DNA of 64,000 nt from Bacteroidota bacterium (GCA_947479455.1 CANJZE010000013.1:46876-110875); one strand, 5' to 3'. Shown: positions 44,024 through 53,788, counted from the stretch's first letter. Made by a program: numbers and translations. The notes: generated by a model not told the origin, from the letters alone.

Positions 44024-44470
44024 ATGAGCGACTATCAAAAGAAATTAGAAGAAATGCGGTTAAATCAAGAGCAGGCAAAGCAGGCGCTGGTGCAGGAGTT
44101 TAAAACCTTTGTGCAAACAACTTATCCCAATGCGATAGCTACTGAATCGGGTTTGCATTATATAATTACCGAGGAGGGAAAGGGCGCTAAACCCAACAAA
44201 CTAAATAACGTCACCGTGCATTACTCGGGTGCTTTGACTAATGGAAAAATTTTTGACACCTCTTACAAGCGCAACAAACCTTTTACCTTCAAATTGGGTT
44301 TAGGCAATGTGATTAAAGGCTGGGACGAAGGCATTGCGCTGTTGAACGTAGGCAGCAAAGCCAAATTGATTATTCCTTATTTCCTCGGTTATGGCGAGCA
44401 GGGCAGCCCGCCTGTTATTCCCGCCCGCGCTACTTTGATTTTTGATGTGGAGTTGGTAGGTGCGAAATGA
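44024..44470 (+). CDS. FKBP-type peptidyl-prolyl isomerase
   Basis: 148 residues, no signal peptide. An N-terminal helical, Gln/Glu-rich arm (about 1-35) precedes an FKBP domain (about 55-148): [65 protein letters not shown]. Conserved active-site Tyr, Phe, Asp and Trp are present. Cytoplasmic protein folding catalyst. A TATTTTCG element, one base from the -7 consensus, lies at 43998-44005. Confidence 0.93.
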   Translation: MSDYQKKLEEMRLNQEQAKQALVQEFKTFVQTTYPNAIATESGLHYIITEEGKGAKPNKLNNVTVHYSGALTNGKIFDTSYKRNKPFTFKLGLGNVIKGWDEGIALLNVGSKAKLIIPYFLGYGEQGSPPVIPARATLIFDVELVGAK

Positions 44471-44479
44471 TAGCAGCAC

Positions 44480-44514
44480 AAACTTTAAACTTCAAACTTT
44501 AAACTCTAAACTTG
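44480..44514. repeat. 7-bp-period array, five units
   Basis: AAACTTT, AAACTTC, AAACTTT, AAACTCT, AAACTTG: five consecutive heptads, 35 bp, directly between the FKBP stop and the PorE-like start. The clearest member of the set. Confidence 0.8.
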
Positions 44515-44530
44515 TGCTAACGAAAATTCA

Positions 44531-46546
44531 TTGAAAGCCATTACTAAATATTTCGCTCTCCTCTTTCTTTTTATTGCTAGTTGCAAAACCGTACCGTTTC
44601 AAATTAAGGATGGCAAAACCGCGCGCGAGTTTCTGGTCTATAACCAAAGCGTTGAGTTTTTGCTTAAAGAATACAATGCCGAGCGCGACCCTATTAAGCA
44701 GCAGCAAAAAGCTTTTCAGTTGGCGGAGTCATACAAGCAGTTCAACGATTACGCCAATGCCGAAAAATGGTATAAGCAATCGATTGATTTAAATGGCGGT
44801 GAAAAATCGTTGTTGCAATTGGGGCTTATGCAAAAGCAACAAGAGAAATACGAAGAGGCGTATAAAACTTTTGATGAGTACCAGCGCATTTCATCGGGTG
44901 GCTTTGAAGGGCGTAGACAAGCCAATCAATGCAAGGATGCGATAGACTGGAAAAAGTCGTTTACTAAAATTCAGCTGACTAATCTTTCGTCACTCAACAC
45001 GCCTTCTTCCGATTACGGTTTAGAGCCGTTTAAAAACAATCAGTATGTGCTCACATCTTCGCGCGATGAAGCCATGGGAACAGAACATGATGGCTGGACA
45101 GGGGAGAAGTTCACCGATTTGTTTGTAGCGGAAAAAACAGGAGCCGGTTTTTCTTCACCAGTTGCGTTTCCGGCTACGTTAAATTCTGCAGCGCACGAAA
45201 GCTCGGTTACCTTTAGCAAAGACTGTAAAGAAATTTATTTTGTGCGCTGCAAAGCCGAGCCGCAAAAAGAAAATCAGTTCTGTCATCTTTATTATTCGGC
45301 ATTGAACAACGAGCATTGGAGCGAGCCCGTTAAAATGGATTTGTTTCCCGATAGTGTAAATGTTTATGACCCATATTTATCCAAAGACGGAAAAATTCTT
45401 TTAGCCGCTGCCGATGGTATTGGTTTTGGTGCTACCGATATTTTTCTATTCACCAAAGCCGATTCAGGTTGGAACGCTCCTCAAAATTTAGGTGGCAGTA
45501 TTAACACTCCTTACAGCGAAAGGTTTCCCTGGTTAGATGAACGTGGAAATCTTTATTTTTCGTCTAACGGGTTGCCCGGTATGGGAGGCTTGGATATTTT
45601 CAGAGCATCGCATGCTAAAAATGGTTTTAAAGAACCATTCAATTTAAAAAACCCTATTAATAGCGGTGCCGATGATTTTGCTTACCGCATCGAAAAATAT
45701 AAACCATTGAATACCGATGACACGGTTTTGTTTGCCGGTTATTTATCATCGAACCGCAAAGGCGGAAAAGGAAGTGATGATATTTATCGATTCGAAGAAA
45801 AATGGAAAAACTTTTTTGTGTTGAAAGGAACCGCCTATGAAAATATTTATGAAAACCCCACGGATGGCGATTCGAAAATTAAAGGACTTAAACCACTGAG
45901 CCGCGTAAAAATTGAATTGAAGAAAAGCGATGGCACATTGGTGGGCACTACTTCTTCTGACACAGTAGGACGTTTTCAATTTCGTATTGAAGGCGAAACG
46001 GAGTATAAGTATTTGGCTTCAAAAAGCGGTTATTTCAGTGCTTCAAATTCAGTAGCATCTCTTCATAAAAATCAGGATTCCACTTTAATTTCTGCTTATA
46101 CGGAAGTTACACTCGGCAAAATTTTTCCGCAAAAGATGCTCGTGATTCCTAATATCTATTACGATTACGACAAAGCCACCCTTCGCCCCGAATCGAAATT
46201 AGTGTTGGATTCGATTATGATTTTCTTTAAAGAAAATCCTGATCTGACTATTGAACTGGGTTCACATACCGATAGTCGAGGCAGCGATGCTTATAATCTA
46301 AAACTTTCGCAAGCCCGTGCACAAAGTGCGGTTGATTATTTAATAAGTAAAGGAATACCTACAGAACGTTTATTGGCAAAAGGATATGGTGAAACAAAAC
46401 TGGTAAACAGTTGCGGAAATAATTCTAAGTGCACCGAAGAGGATCATCAAAAAAACAGGCGAACTACTTTTCGTGTGGCTTCTGAAAAATTGAATTTGGA
46501 ATCTATAGAGCCTGAGAACATTCTTATAGACCCGAAAAAGGAATAA
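44531..46546 (+). CDS. porE: PorE-like OmpA-family lipoprotein of the type IX secretion system
   Basis: 671 residues from a TTG start at 44531; there is no ATG/GTG in frame upstream. Lipobox FIASC (Cys18). Order: TPR helices (about 30-130), PD40/WD40-like propeller (about 145-420: AHESSVTFSKDCKEIYF, DPYLSKDGKILL, SERFPWLDERGNLYFSS), CarboxypepD-like domain (about 455-520) and C-terminal OmpA peptidoglycan-binding domain (about 545-655: YYDYDKATLRP, GSHTDSRGSDAYN). This is exactly the four-domain architecture of PorE, a T9SS component bridging outer membrane and cell wall. The assignment rests on architecture, not identity. crcB overlaps its stop by one base. Confidence 0.82.
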   Translation: MKAITKYFALLFLFIASCKTVPFQIKDGKTAREFLVYNQSVEFLLKEYNAERDPIKQQQKAFQLAESYKQFNDYANAEKWYKQSIDLNGGEKSLLQLGLMQKQQEKYEEAYKTFDEYQRISSGGFEGRRQANQCKDAIDWKKSFTKIQLTNLSSLNTPSSDYGLEPFKNNQYVLTSSRDEAMGTEHDGWTGEKFTDLFVAEKTGAGFSSPVAFPATLNSAAHESSVTFSKDCKEIYFVRCKAEPQKENQFCHLYYSALNNEHWSEPVKMDLFPDSVNVYDPYLSKDGKILLAAADGIGFGATDIFLFTKADSGWNAPQNLGGSINTPYSERFPWLDERGNLYFSSNGLPGMGGLDIFRASHAKNGFKEPFNLKNPINSGADDFAYRIEKYKPLNTDDTVLFAGYLSSNRKGGKGSDDIYRFEEKWKNFFVLKGTAYENIYENPTDGDSKIKGLKPLSRVKIELKKSDGTLVGTTSSDTVGRFQFRIEGETEYKYLASKSGYFSASNSVASLHKNQDSTLISAYTEVTLGKIFPQKMLVIPNIYYDYDKATLRPESKLVLDSIMIFFKENPDLTIELGSHTDSRGSDAYNLKLSQARAQSAVDYLISKGIPTERLLAKGYGETKLVNSCGNNSKCTEEDHQKNRRTTFRVASEKLNLESIEPENILIDPKKE

Positions 46547-46911
46547 TGAAAATACTTTTAGCCATTGGTGCAGGAAGTTTTATCGGGGGCGTTTGTCGTT
46601 TTCTTCTTTCGCAATTCATTCATGCAAAATTTCCTTCTTCATTTCCTTTTGGAACTTTTGCGGTGAACATTATAGGTTGTTTACTCATCGGAGGTGTGTA
46701 TGATTTGTTTTTAAAAAACAGTTTGAGCAACGATTGGAAATTATTTTTAGCCACAGGTATTTTAGGTGGCTTCACTACTTTCTCCGCATTCTCTTTCGAA
46801 ACTGTAGAACTTCTTAAGAACGGCAAACTGAGTTACGCAGTAATGTATGTTTGCGCGAGCGTTGTGGTTGGGCTTACCGCAACTTTTATTGGCTGGCATT
46901 ACGCTAAATAA
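46546..46911 (+). CDS. crcB: CrcB (Fluc) fluoride channel
   Basis: 121 residues, four hydrophobic helices. Signatures GAGSFIGGVCRFLLSQ, FPFGTFAVNIIGCLLIGG and GGFTTFSAFSFE (the conserved FTTFS motif) are present. Two subunits form a fluoride-exporting dimer. The ATG overlaps the porE stop (TAATG), so translation is coupled; this leaves no room for a fluoride riboswitch. Expression is thus tied to the T9SS gene. Confidence 0.93.
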   Translation: MKILLAIGAGSFIGGVCRFLLSQFIHAKFPSSFPFGTFAVNIIGCLLIGGVYDLFLKNSLSNDWKLFLATGILGGFTTFSAFSFETVELLKNGKLSYAVMYVCASVVVGLTATFIGWHYAK

Positions 46912-47003
46912 CTTTCGTTCCTCACAAACTGTGAATAACAAACGGCAGCTATTGTAAGCACCTCACCCGCTTTTTATAACTTCAATTTCAGGAACACTAC
47001 TTC

Positions 47004-49544
47004 ATGAAATTAACTTTCATTCAAAAACTAAATTTCTTTTTTGCCGCGGCACTAGTGGGTGTTTTGTTTATGTGTGTGGTAGCTTATCAAAGTAATAAGG
47101 CGTTCAGGCAATCTGTGGCTCACGAGGGGCAAGCACGTGAAATCATTTACCTATCCGAAAAAATTCTCTCAGCCGTTAAGGATATTGAATCAGGAACACG
47201 TGGCTATGTTCTTACGAAAGATACTTCCTACTTGTATCCCCTAAAGCAATCGCAGCAAAATATTTTTTCAAGAATTACATTACTCGATTCGCTGTTCCAA
47301 AACGATTCTTCACAGCAGAGTAATGTTGACTCGTTGCGCGTTTATCTTTCCAATTGTTTATCACAGGCACGCAAAACAGTAAGCATCAGAGACAGAGAAG
47401 GCTTAGCCGCGGCAATGACAGTAATAGCAGACAAAACCCGAAAGGAAACCAAGAACAAAATAAAAACTTTCACGTCCGATGTTCAAGCGATAGAAGGTAT
47501 GCAGTTGCACGCTCGCCAAAAGCAAAATGATAATACTTTATACAATTTAAATGTAAGAGTGGTGTTCTTGTTTTTTCTACTAACGGGCGTTCTGTCTATT
47601 GGTTTTTTTGGAGTTAATCACTATTACAAAGCACGCCAAAAGTCCTTGGCAGAAATTCGATCCTTATACGACAATGCTCCTTGCGGTTATCATTCCATTG
47701 ACAGCAACGGAATTTTTACACAGGTTAATTCTACCGAGTTAGAGTGGTTGGGATATACACGCAAAGAAGTAGTGGGCAAATTGTCAATACGCGATTTGTT
47801 AACTGAAGAGAGTCAGGCAAAATTTGATTCCACCTTTCAGCAATTTAAAAAAGATGGTTTTATAAAAGACTTAGAATTTACATTCATTAGAAAAGATGGA
47901 ACGGTGTTTCCTGCCTTAACAAACGCTACCGCGGTAAAAGATGCAAAGGGGAATTTCATTTATAGCCGAACAACTGTGTTTGATATTACCGAACGAAAAA
48001 AATTTGATAATGAACTTAAGGATATCAACGCATCGCTGGAGCGAAAATTTGAAGAACGAACGCGAAAACTTCAAAGTAATACCCAAAGGTTCAAAGCCTT
48101 AATTGAAAATATTAATGATGCTATTTTGGTTATTGACGATAGAGGAGTGCTCGTTTATCAAAGCCCGGCAATGGAACGAATAGGCGGATATGCTACTGAT
48201 GAAACCTTAGGAAAGCAGGTAGGTCAATTTATACATCCCGATGACGTTATTGATTTAAAAGCAACGCTCCTTGATTTAGTAGATAAACCAAACAAGCCCG
48301 TAATAAAGCAATATCGCAAAAAGCACAAACAGGGACATTACATTTGGATTGAAGGCACAATCATCAACAAACTTGGTGACGAAAACATAAAAGGATTTAT
48401 TGCTAATTACAGAGATGTTACTGAACGCAAGGAGGCGGAGGAAAAATTAGCACAGAGCCAAAAAGTTTACAGCACTATAGCTTCTAATATTCCTAACTCA
48501 GCTATTTTAATGATTGACAAAGAGGAACGTTATCTTTTTGTAGATGGCGAAGTGATGTTGAAACTAGGGTACGTAAAAAAAGAGATGGAAGGTAAATTAG
48601 CCAAAGATGTTCTTTCAATAGCGGCCTATGAAATTATGCATCCGATGTATTTACAGGCACTTGCCGGCAAAAAATATACCCAACAACTTACTATACCAGG
48701 CAATTACGATTTCCTACTACAGTTTGCTCCCTTGTACGATGAAAGCGGTGCTATTTACGCGGCCATAATTATTGCTGTGGAAATAACCGAAATAAATAAC
48801 GCTCATCGAAAAATTGAAAAGATGAACGAGGAACTTGAAGAACGTGTGCGGCAAAGAACCGAACAGTTGGAAATTGCCAAAAAGGATTTAGAAGCATTCA
48901 GTTATTCCGTATCACACGATTTGCGTTCTCCACTGAGAGTAATTGATGGTTTTGCTGAAGTGCTGAACGAAGACTATGCACAAATGCTGGATGATGAGGG
49001 CAGAAAAACTATCAATGTAATTCGCAGTAATGCCGAACACATGGGCAGGTTGATTGATAACTTACTCGACCTTTCAAGAATGGGAAGACAAGCGTTGCGC
49101 ATTTCACAAACCGATATGAAAGAGTTGGTGAACGATGTAACAGCAGAAATGAATTTGTCTGAAAATTTTAAAGGGAATTTAACCATTGCTAATCTGCCTT
49201 CGGCATTTTGTGACCACGAATTGATGAAGCAAGTTTGGATAAATCTGATTTCAAATGCGCTTAAATATTCGGGTAAAGTAGCACATCCAATTATTGAAAT
49301 TGGCTTTACCGAAGAGGAAGGGAACGTTACTTATTTTGTAAAAGATAACGGTGCCGGTTTTGATATGCAGTTTGCTACAAAATTATTTGGCGTGTTTCAA
49401 CGCATGCATCGGGTAACCGAGTTTGAAGGTACCGGTGTTGGGCTTGCATTGGTGCATCAAATTGTTTCGCGCCACGGTGGTAGAATTTGGGCACAGGCAA
49501 AACTCAACGAAGGAGCTATATTTTTTTTCACCCTAACTAAATAA
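47004..49544 (+). CDS. CHASE3/PAS hybrid-sensor histidine kinase
   Basis: 846 residues. Two membrane helices (about 10-30 and 184-208) bracket a periplasmic CHASE3-like helical sensor (YLSEKILSAVKDIESGTRGYVLT). Three PAS domains follow (about 225-335, 365-480, 495-600), with a helical linker and the HisKA dimerisation box FSYSVSHDLRSPLRVIDGF (phospho-acceptor His638). The HATPase_c domain (about 735-846) ends with GTGVGLALVHQIVSRHGG. No receiver is fused; the orphan receiver proteins at 39228 and 14251 are possible partners. Downstream kinase fragment starts 30 bases later. Confidence 0.93.
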   Translation: MKLTFIQKLNFFFAAALVGVLFMCVVAYQSNKAFRQSVAHEGQAREIIYLSEKILSAVKDIESGTRGYVLTKDTSYLYPLKQSQQNIFSRITLLDSLFQNDSSQQSNVDSLRVYLSNCLSQARKTVSIRDREGLAAAMTVIADKTRKETKNKIKTFTSDVQAIEGMQLHARQKQNDNTLYNLNVRVVFLFFLLTGVLSIGFFGVNHYYKARQKSLAEIRSLYDNAPCGYHSIDSNGIFTQVNSTELEWLGYTRKEVVGKLSIRDLLTEESQAKFDSTFQQFKKDGFIKDLEFTFIRKDGTVFPALTNATAVKDAKGNFIYSRTTVFDITERKKFDNELKDINASLERKFEERTRKLQSNTQRFKALIENINDAILVIDDRGVLVYQSPAMERIGGYATDETLGKQVGQFIHPDDVIDLKATLLDLVDKPNKPVIKQYRKKHKQGHYIWIEGTIINKLGDENIKGFIANYRDVTERKEAEEKLAQSQKVYSTIASNIPNSAILMIDKEERYLFVDGEVMLKLGYVKKEMEGKLAKDVLSIAAYEIMHPMYLQALAGKKYTQQLTIPGNYDFLLQFAPLYDESGAIYAAIIIAVEITEINNAHRKIEKMNEELEERVRQRTEQLEIAKKDLEAFSYSVSHDLRSPLRVIDGFAEVLNEDYAQMLDDEGRKTINVIRSNAEHMGRLIDNLLDLSRMGRQALRISQTDMKELVNDVTAEMNLSENFKGNLTIANLPSAFCDHELMKQVWINLISNALKYSGKVAHPIIEIGFTEEEGNVTYFVKDNGAGFDMQFATKLFGVFQRMHRVTEFEGTGVGLALVHQIVSRHGGRIWAQAKLNEGAIFFFTLTK

Positions 49545-49573
49545 AGAATCTAAAAAAATAGCAGTTGCAATTT

Positions 49574-49732
49574 ATGACCGAAGAAAACGATATTATGCAT
49601 TCATCTCCCGAACAAATTTTGTTAGCCGTTATAGAAAATTTTGATGGACTAATTTATTCCATGGATAAAAACCTTTGTTTAACCGCCTACAACACAGAAT
49701 TTAAAAAGGAAATACAAAATATTTTTGGATAG
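49574..49732 (+). pseudogene. N-terminal fragment of a PAS histidine kinase, ended by TAG
   Basis: 52 codons from ATG 49574 to an in-frame TAG at 49730-49732. The frame continues unbroken into the kinase at 49742, and the sequence on both sides is PAS-like (ILLAVIENFDGLIYSMDKN before the stop; the typical GD..L.P......Y..AL.GE continuation after). A single-base change from CAG, AAG or GAG explains it. The interrupted PAS is otherwise intact. Confidence 0.75.
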
Positions 49733-49741
49733 CAAATTGAA

Positions 49742-51478
49742 ATGGGAGATTCCGTTTTAAAGCCTTTATTCGAAAAGTATGAAGCAGATATACCTCAATG
49801 GAAAGAACGGTATACAAGAGCACTCCATGGAGAACGTTTAAGATTTGAAAGTAAAATTGAGTATACTAATCCTGATTCCTATTGGGATTTTTCATTCACC
49901 CCAATTTTTTTTAAGGAACAAATTTCGGGAGTAGCTTGCCATGTACGCAACATAACCGCTGAACGTAAAAAGGAATTGGAGCATAAGCAATCGCAAGAGT
50001 TGTTCAAATTAATTGCAGAGAATCCTTTGCTGGGAATTGTGTGGGCCACACCCGAAGGAATCATGATAAACGCAAACGATACGTTTTGTAAAATACTTGA
50101 ATCAACACTTGTAGAGTTACGCGATATTTATTACGGTAATTACACCTTTCCCGAAGATTTAGAGAAAGAAAAACCACTTTTCGAAAAGCTAAAAAAAGGC
50201 GAAATTGAAAACTATGTTTTAGAAAAAAGATACGTTACGCGAAGGGGCAATGTTAAATGGGTGAAGGTGAATTTATCTACTGCTAAAAATAAGGAGAACG
50301 AGATTCAATACATTACTTGCGTTGTTCAGGAAATTGGTGAAAGAAAAAATGCTCAAACGCAACTACTGCAATCGGAAAATAATCTCCGAGCTATTTTGGA
50401 TCATATGAACGCGGCTTGTATGTTGCTCGATAGCGAACTTCGAATTGTGACGTACAACAAGCCTGCAGAAAAATGGATGATGAGATATGTCAATTATGTG
50501 TTTTCAGAAGGAGAAAGTGTTTCAAAATTTATTCCTGAGAATTATGCAAGTTTTGCTAAAAAGGTTTTAGACGTAGCCATGGCAGGTACACCCTACCGCT
50601 TTACAGGAAAATATTCGTTAGTAGAAGACCAGTTAAGTTATTATGATGCACGAATAGCACCAGTTATGAATGCGGACCAAAAGGTGCTTGGTATAGTGGT
50701 TACGGTAGAAGAAATTACCGATGAAATTAATGCGCAGGCCGAAATAAAAACATTGAATCAAAATTTGGAAGCGAAAGTAAAGGCACGTACAGCGCAATTA
50801 GAAACCAGCACCAAAGAAATGGAAGCTTTCACCTATTCCATATCGCACGATTTGCGAGCACCGCTACGAAATATCAATGGCTTTGCCGAAATTTTAATGG
50901 AAGACCATGCCGATATTTTGACCAGCGAAATGAAAAAAAACTTATCGGTTATTAAATCGAATGCCATACGAATGGGACTTTTTATTGATAGTTTACTCGA
51001 AATTTCGCGATCAGGTAGAAGTGCGATGGTGGTTAACGAAGTTAACATGATGAATTTGGTTGAAGAAGTAGTGGAGGAACTAAAAATGCTGAATAACAAT
51101 TTTAGGGCAGAAATAATTATCGGTCTGCTGCCTTCGATTAAAGGCGATATTTCGTTGCTTAGGCAAGTTTGGCAAAATCTTATTTCGAATGCCGTTAAAT
51201 ACTCTGCTCAAAAACAACACCCTCGAGTAGAAATTGCCGCCAGCGAGGGCGATGGTAAAATACATTACACGGTTAAGGATAACGGTATAGGTTTCGATAT
51301 GCAGTATTCGCATAAGTTGTTTGGTGTTTTTCAACGGCTGCATCGCGATAATGAGTTTGAAGGAACAGGAGTGGGGTTAGCTATAGTAAAGCGAATTGTG
51401 CAACGGCATAAGGGTAATGTGGGAGTTCAAAGCGCGCCCAATGCAGGTACCACTTTTTATTTCAGTTTGCCTAAGTAA
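49742..51478 (+). CDS. PAS histidine kinase, body of an interrupted gene
   Basis: 578 residues from ATG 49742, nine bases after the TAG; the original gene would be about 634 residues. It lacks part of the first PAS domain. Two further PAS domains (about 85-195 and 205-320) precede HisKA with FTYSISHDLRAPLRNINGF (His369) and HATPase_c ending GTGVGLAIVKRIVQRHKG. No membrane segment or receiver. It is a close paralogue of the upstream kinase in its core. Whether the protein is made by reinitiation, by readthrough or not at all cannot be told from sequence. Confidence 0.82.
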   Translation: MGDSVLKPLFEKYEADIPQWKERYTRALHGERLRFESKIEYTNPDSYWDFSFTPIFFKEQISGVACHVRNITAERKKELEHKQSQELFKLIAENPLLGIVWATPEGIMINANDTFCKILESTLVELRDIYYGNYTFPEDLEKEKPLFEKLKKGEIENYVLEKRYVTRRGNVKWVKVNLSTAKNKENEIQYITCVVQEIGERKNAQTQLLQSENNLRAILDHMNAACMLLDSELRIVTYNKPAEKWMMRYVNYVFSEGESVSKFIPENYASFAKKVLDVAMAGTPYRFTGKYSLVEDQLSYYDARIAPVMNADQKVLGIVVTVEEITDEINAQAEIKTLNQNLEAKVKARTAQLETSTKEMEAFTYSISHDLRAPLRNINGFAEILMEDHADILTSEMKKNLSVIKSNAIRMGLFIDSLLEISRSGRSAMVVNEVNMMNLVEEVVEELKMLNNNFRAEIIIGLLPSIKGDISLLRQVWQNLISNAVKYSAQKQHPRVEIAASEGDGKIHYTVKDNGIGFDMQYSHKLFGVFQRLHRDNEFEGTGVGLAIVKRIVQRHKGNVGVQSAPNAGTTFYFSLPK

Positions 51479-51489
51479 AAGTTGCTTCC

Positions 51490-52059
51490 TTATACAACTT
51501 TATACGCAGGTCCCATTTGTTTAATAATGGTTTCAATCATCTTTTCTTGCTCAGGGTCGTAGTGATCTTTTAAATCGTAGCCCCAGTGCTTACCAACCAA
51601 CTGATAAAACCAGGCCGTTACTCCGCCTTTCAGTTCTTTAATAATGTTATAAGCGTTGTTTCCGGTTTCGCGGTTTATTAACTTAAAAAGCATTTCACCT
51701 TGTCCAACGGTTAAATCTTTCAACTCCTTTTCAAATTTTTCGCGCATTTCTTTTTCTACGTCCTTGCGATAGTGGCGGTACTCCCTGCGCTTATCGTTTT
51801 CCTTTTCTTCTTTCAATTCAACATATAGTTGCTTCGCAATTTTTACATAAGGCAAAACTTTTTCAATTCGGCTTTTGTACTTGTAATACAACATCCACTC
51901 TTCTGAACTTTTGAAATACACGATATTTACATCGTGCATGTACACCGTGGGGATGGTAGGGTTAGGTGCAGCATTAATCTGTATGGTGTCGTTTGCGTTT
52001 TGCGAAAACACGCTAATACTCAAAAGGCTACACAGGATAATTGCGTTAATGGTTTTCAT
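51490..52059 (-). CDS. DUF4294 family exported protein
   Basis: 189 residues. Signal peptide ISVFSQ, then a mainly helical, charged body (YVKIAKQLYVELKEEKENDKRREYR) with VGQGEMLFKLINRETGNNAYNIIKELKGG, the recognisable DUF4294 core. Ends DPEQEKMIETIIKQM. Function unknown. Convergent with the kinase: stops are 11 bases apart. Confidence 0.82.
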   Translation of the reverse strand: MKTINAIILCSLLSISVFSQNANDTIQINAAPNPTIPTVYMHDVNIVYFKSSEEWMLYYKYKSRIEKVLPYVKIAKQLYVELKEEKENDKRREYRHYRKDVEKEMREKFEKELKDLTVGQGEMLFKLINRETGNNAYNIIKELKGGVTAWFYQLVGKHWGYDLKDHYDPEQEKMIETIIKQMGPAYKVV

Positions 52060-52160
52060 AAAAGCGTTTCGACTTTACTATTCAAAGCCCGTACCAAAGG
52101 TATAACGGAATTCCGTTTCAAATGATTTTTAGCGGTATTAGATTTTTTTAGGAATAGCAA

Positions 52161-53306
52161 TTACAAATTCCCTGCAATAATATTTTTTTGAATAGCCGTA
52201 GTGCCCGAGTAAATAAGCGAAGCAAACATGTCGCGGTATTCGCGCTCAATTTCTGTTTCGGTTAAGTAGCCTGCACCACCATACAGCGGTTGCAGTTTCT
52301 TGATGCTCTCTACACCGTTTTCAGAAACAAAAGATTTAGCCATAGCCGATTTAGCTACACGGTCGCGCGTGTTTTTATCAATAGAAAGAGCCGCATCATA
52401 GACTAAGTTCTTTCCTGCATGAATAATGGTTTGCACTTCGGCTAAAGTGTGTGCTATGTTAGTGAGCGTAATCAGTTTTTTGCCGCTGATGGTTTTTTGT
52501 TTGCAAAACAAAACTGCCTTGTCAAAAACCCGTTCAAGCTGACCAATAAGCATAGCACTTAATACCGTGCGCTCCCAAACCATGCTTTCATTAAAAATAG
52601 ATGCGCCTGCACCTTCTTCGCCTAAAAGCTGTGAAGCATTTACTTTCACATTGGTGAAATTGACAAAACCCATTTGTGTGGTGCGCAATCCCATTTTGTC
52701 TTTTGGTTTAGAAACCGAAATGCCTTTTGCATTGGCAGGAACAAGAAAAGCAGAAACACCACCAAAGAATCCTTTCTTCTTATCGGTCATTACATACACC
52801 AGAAACAAATCAGCAACGGGAGCATTGGTAATGTAAAGCTTGTTACAGTTGATGATGTAGTCCTTTCCCTTTTTTTCGGCAAAGCCATCCATACTAAAAA
52901 CATCGGAGCCGGAGTTTTTTTCGGTAATGGCATTAGCCGCAATTTTATTTCCGTTAACCAGCGAGGGTAAAAATTCTATTTGCTGCTTTTTGTTTCCATG
53001 AATGTAAACAGGCAAAACAGAAGCAAGTAAATGTGCGCCAATAGAAAAATTCAATCCGTTATCTTTTGAACCTTTGCCCAATGCTTCGAAAGCGCAGCAG
53101 GTTTCAAGTGCCGAAAAATTTTTGCCGCCAAACTTTTTTGAAATAGGCAAACCCTGAAAAGCATTCTTGCCCGATTTGTTCCAGGCGGCTTTATTAAACA
53201 AACCTTCTTTATCGGCTTTGGTTAAATCAGCAGCAGAAAGTTCCTGCGCATATTGAAAATGCTGAGCATAAATTTTTTGATAAGCGGGAAGGATTTGTTG
53301 AATCAT
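52161..53306 (-). CDS. acyl-CoA dehydrogenase
   Basis: 381 residues from ATG 53306. A longer frame to 53372 begins with a translated REP sequence and is rejected. FAD flavoenzyme of the ACAD fold: ITEKNSGSDVFSM (FAD/substrate contact), KMGLRTTQMGFVNFTNVKV, and a final YGGAGYLTETEIEREYRDMFASLIYSGTTAIQKNII (C-terminal region with the family's closing motif). It oxidises acyl-CoA to the 2-enoyl form. The catalytic base residue cannot be assigned with confidence. A REP-like palindrome precedes the gene. Confidence 0.88.
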   Translation of the reverse strand: MIQQILPAYQKIYAQHFQYAQELSAADLTKADKEGLFNKAAWNKSGKNAFQGLPISKKFGGKNFSALETCCAFEALGKGSKDNGLNFSIGAHLLASVLPVYIHGNKKQQIEFLPSLVNGNKIAANAITEKNSGSDVFSMDGFAEKKGKDYIINCNKLYITNAPVADLFLVYVMTDKKKGFFGGVSAFLVPANAKGISVSKPKDKMGLRTTQMGFVNFTNVKVNASQLLGEEGAGASIFNESMVWERTVLSAMLIGQLERVFDKAVLFCKQKTISGKKLITLTNIAHTLAEVQTIIHAGKNLVYDAALSIDKNTRDRVAKSAMAKSFVSENGVESIKKLQPLYGGAGYLTETEIEREYRDMFASLIYSGTTAIQKNIIAGNL

Positions 53307-53347
53307 GTTTACTAAGATGAGTAAAAAAAGTGAAGATAAAAGAGTTC

Positions 53348-53408
53348 TGTCATGGTGAGCCTGTCGAACCATATATGCATGAACCCTTCGACAAGCTCAG
53401 GGTGACAT
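53348..53408. repeat. REP-like imperfect palindrome (GAGC-TGTCGAA type)
   Basis: TGTCATGGTGAGCCTGTCGAA and the inverted TTCGACAAGCTCAGGGTGACA arms flank a short AT centre. This type is scattered through many bacterial genomes and its translation (VRQAHH, PFDKLR) is often mistaken for protein. Here it inflates the acyl-CoA dehydrogenase N-terminus. Confidence 0.85.
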
Positions 53409-53414
53409 ACTGAT

Positions 53415-53777
53415 TCATTTGCGATTTACCGAAGACTTAACCAGTTGTTCGGCATAACTTATTTTGTTGAGTTTGCTTTGTGCCCACACCACCATATCGA
53501 GTGTATGAAAATAACTGTGAAAATTTTTCAATTCAGTAACATTCATTTCCGTACAGGCTTCAATCATTTTTTGAAAATGTTTTTCTTTTTCTTTTTCAGA
53601 ACTAAGTGTAGTAAGTTTTGAAATAAGCAATGCTACATTTTTGAGATAAGGCGTATGGAAATTATTCTTCTTCATAAAGTAGTTCATATTTTGCAGTGAA
53701 CTTTCTAAAAGCGAAAAATTGTTTTGCTCGTAATGAATCAATTCACGCGCAGAGTAAATTTTCGCAACCGTTTTATT
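53415..53777 (-). pseudogene. C-terminal fragment of a helical-repeat protein
   Basis: An open frame of 120 codons without a good start codon; TGA at 53778-53780 stops it upstream. The visible sequence is a helical C-terminal tail (ARELIHYEQNNFSLLESSLQNM, then KKNNFHTPYLKNVALLISKLTTL). I recall similar ends on large hypothetical proteins of Bacteroidota. The natural sequence continues to about 53768, overlapping the 5' part of the FN3 gene on the other strand. This suggests a truncated gene at a rearrangement point. Confidence 0.5.
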
Positions 53778-53788
53778 TCAAAAGCGAT

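Noticed and set aside
46400..46546. Fluoride riboswitch for crcB
   Set aside because: The crcB start overlaps the porE-like coding sequence, leaving no untranslated leader.
49730..49747. Programmed readthrough of the TAG (TAG CAA context)
   Set aside because: The downstream CAA resembles a viral readthrough context, but nothing supports this in bacteria; point mutation is simpler.
53307..53372. N-terminal extension MVRQAHHDR... of the acyl-CoA dehydrogenase
   Set aside because: It is the translation of a REP-like palindrome and precedes a normal ATG at 53306.
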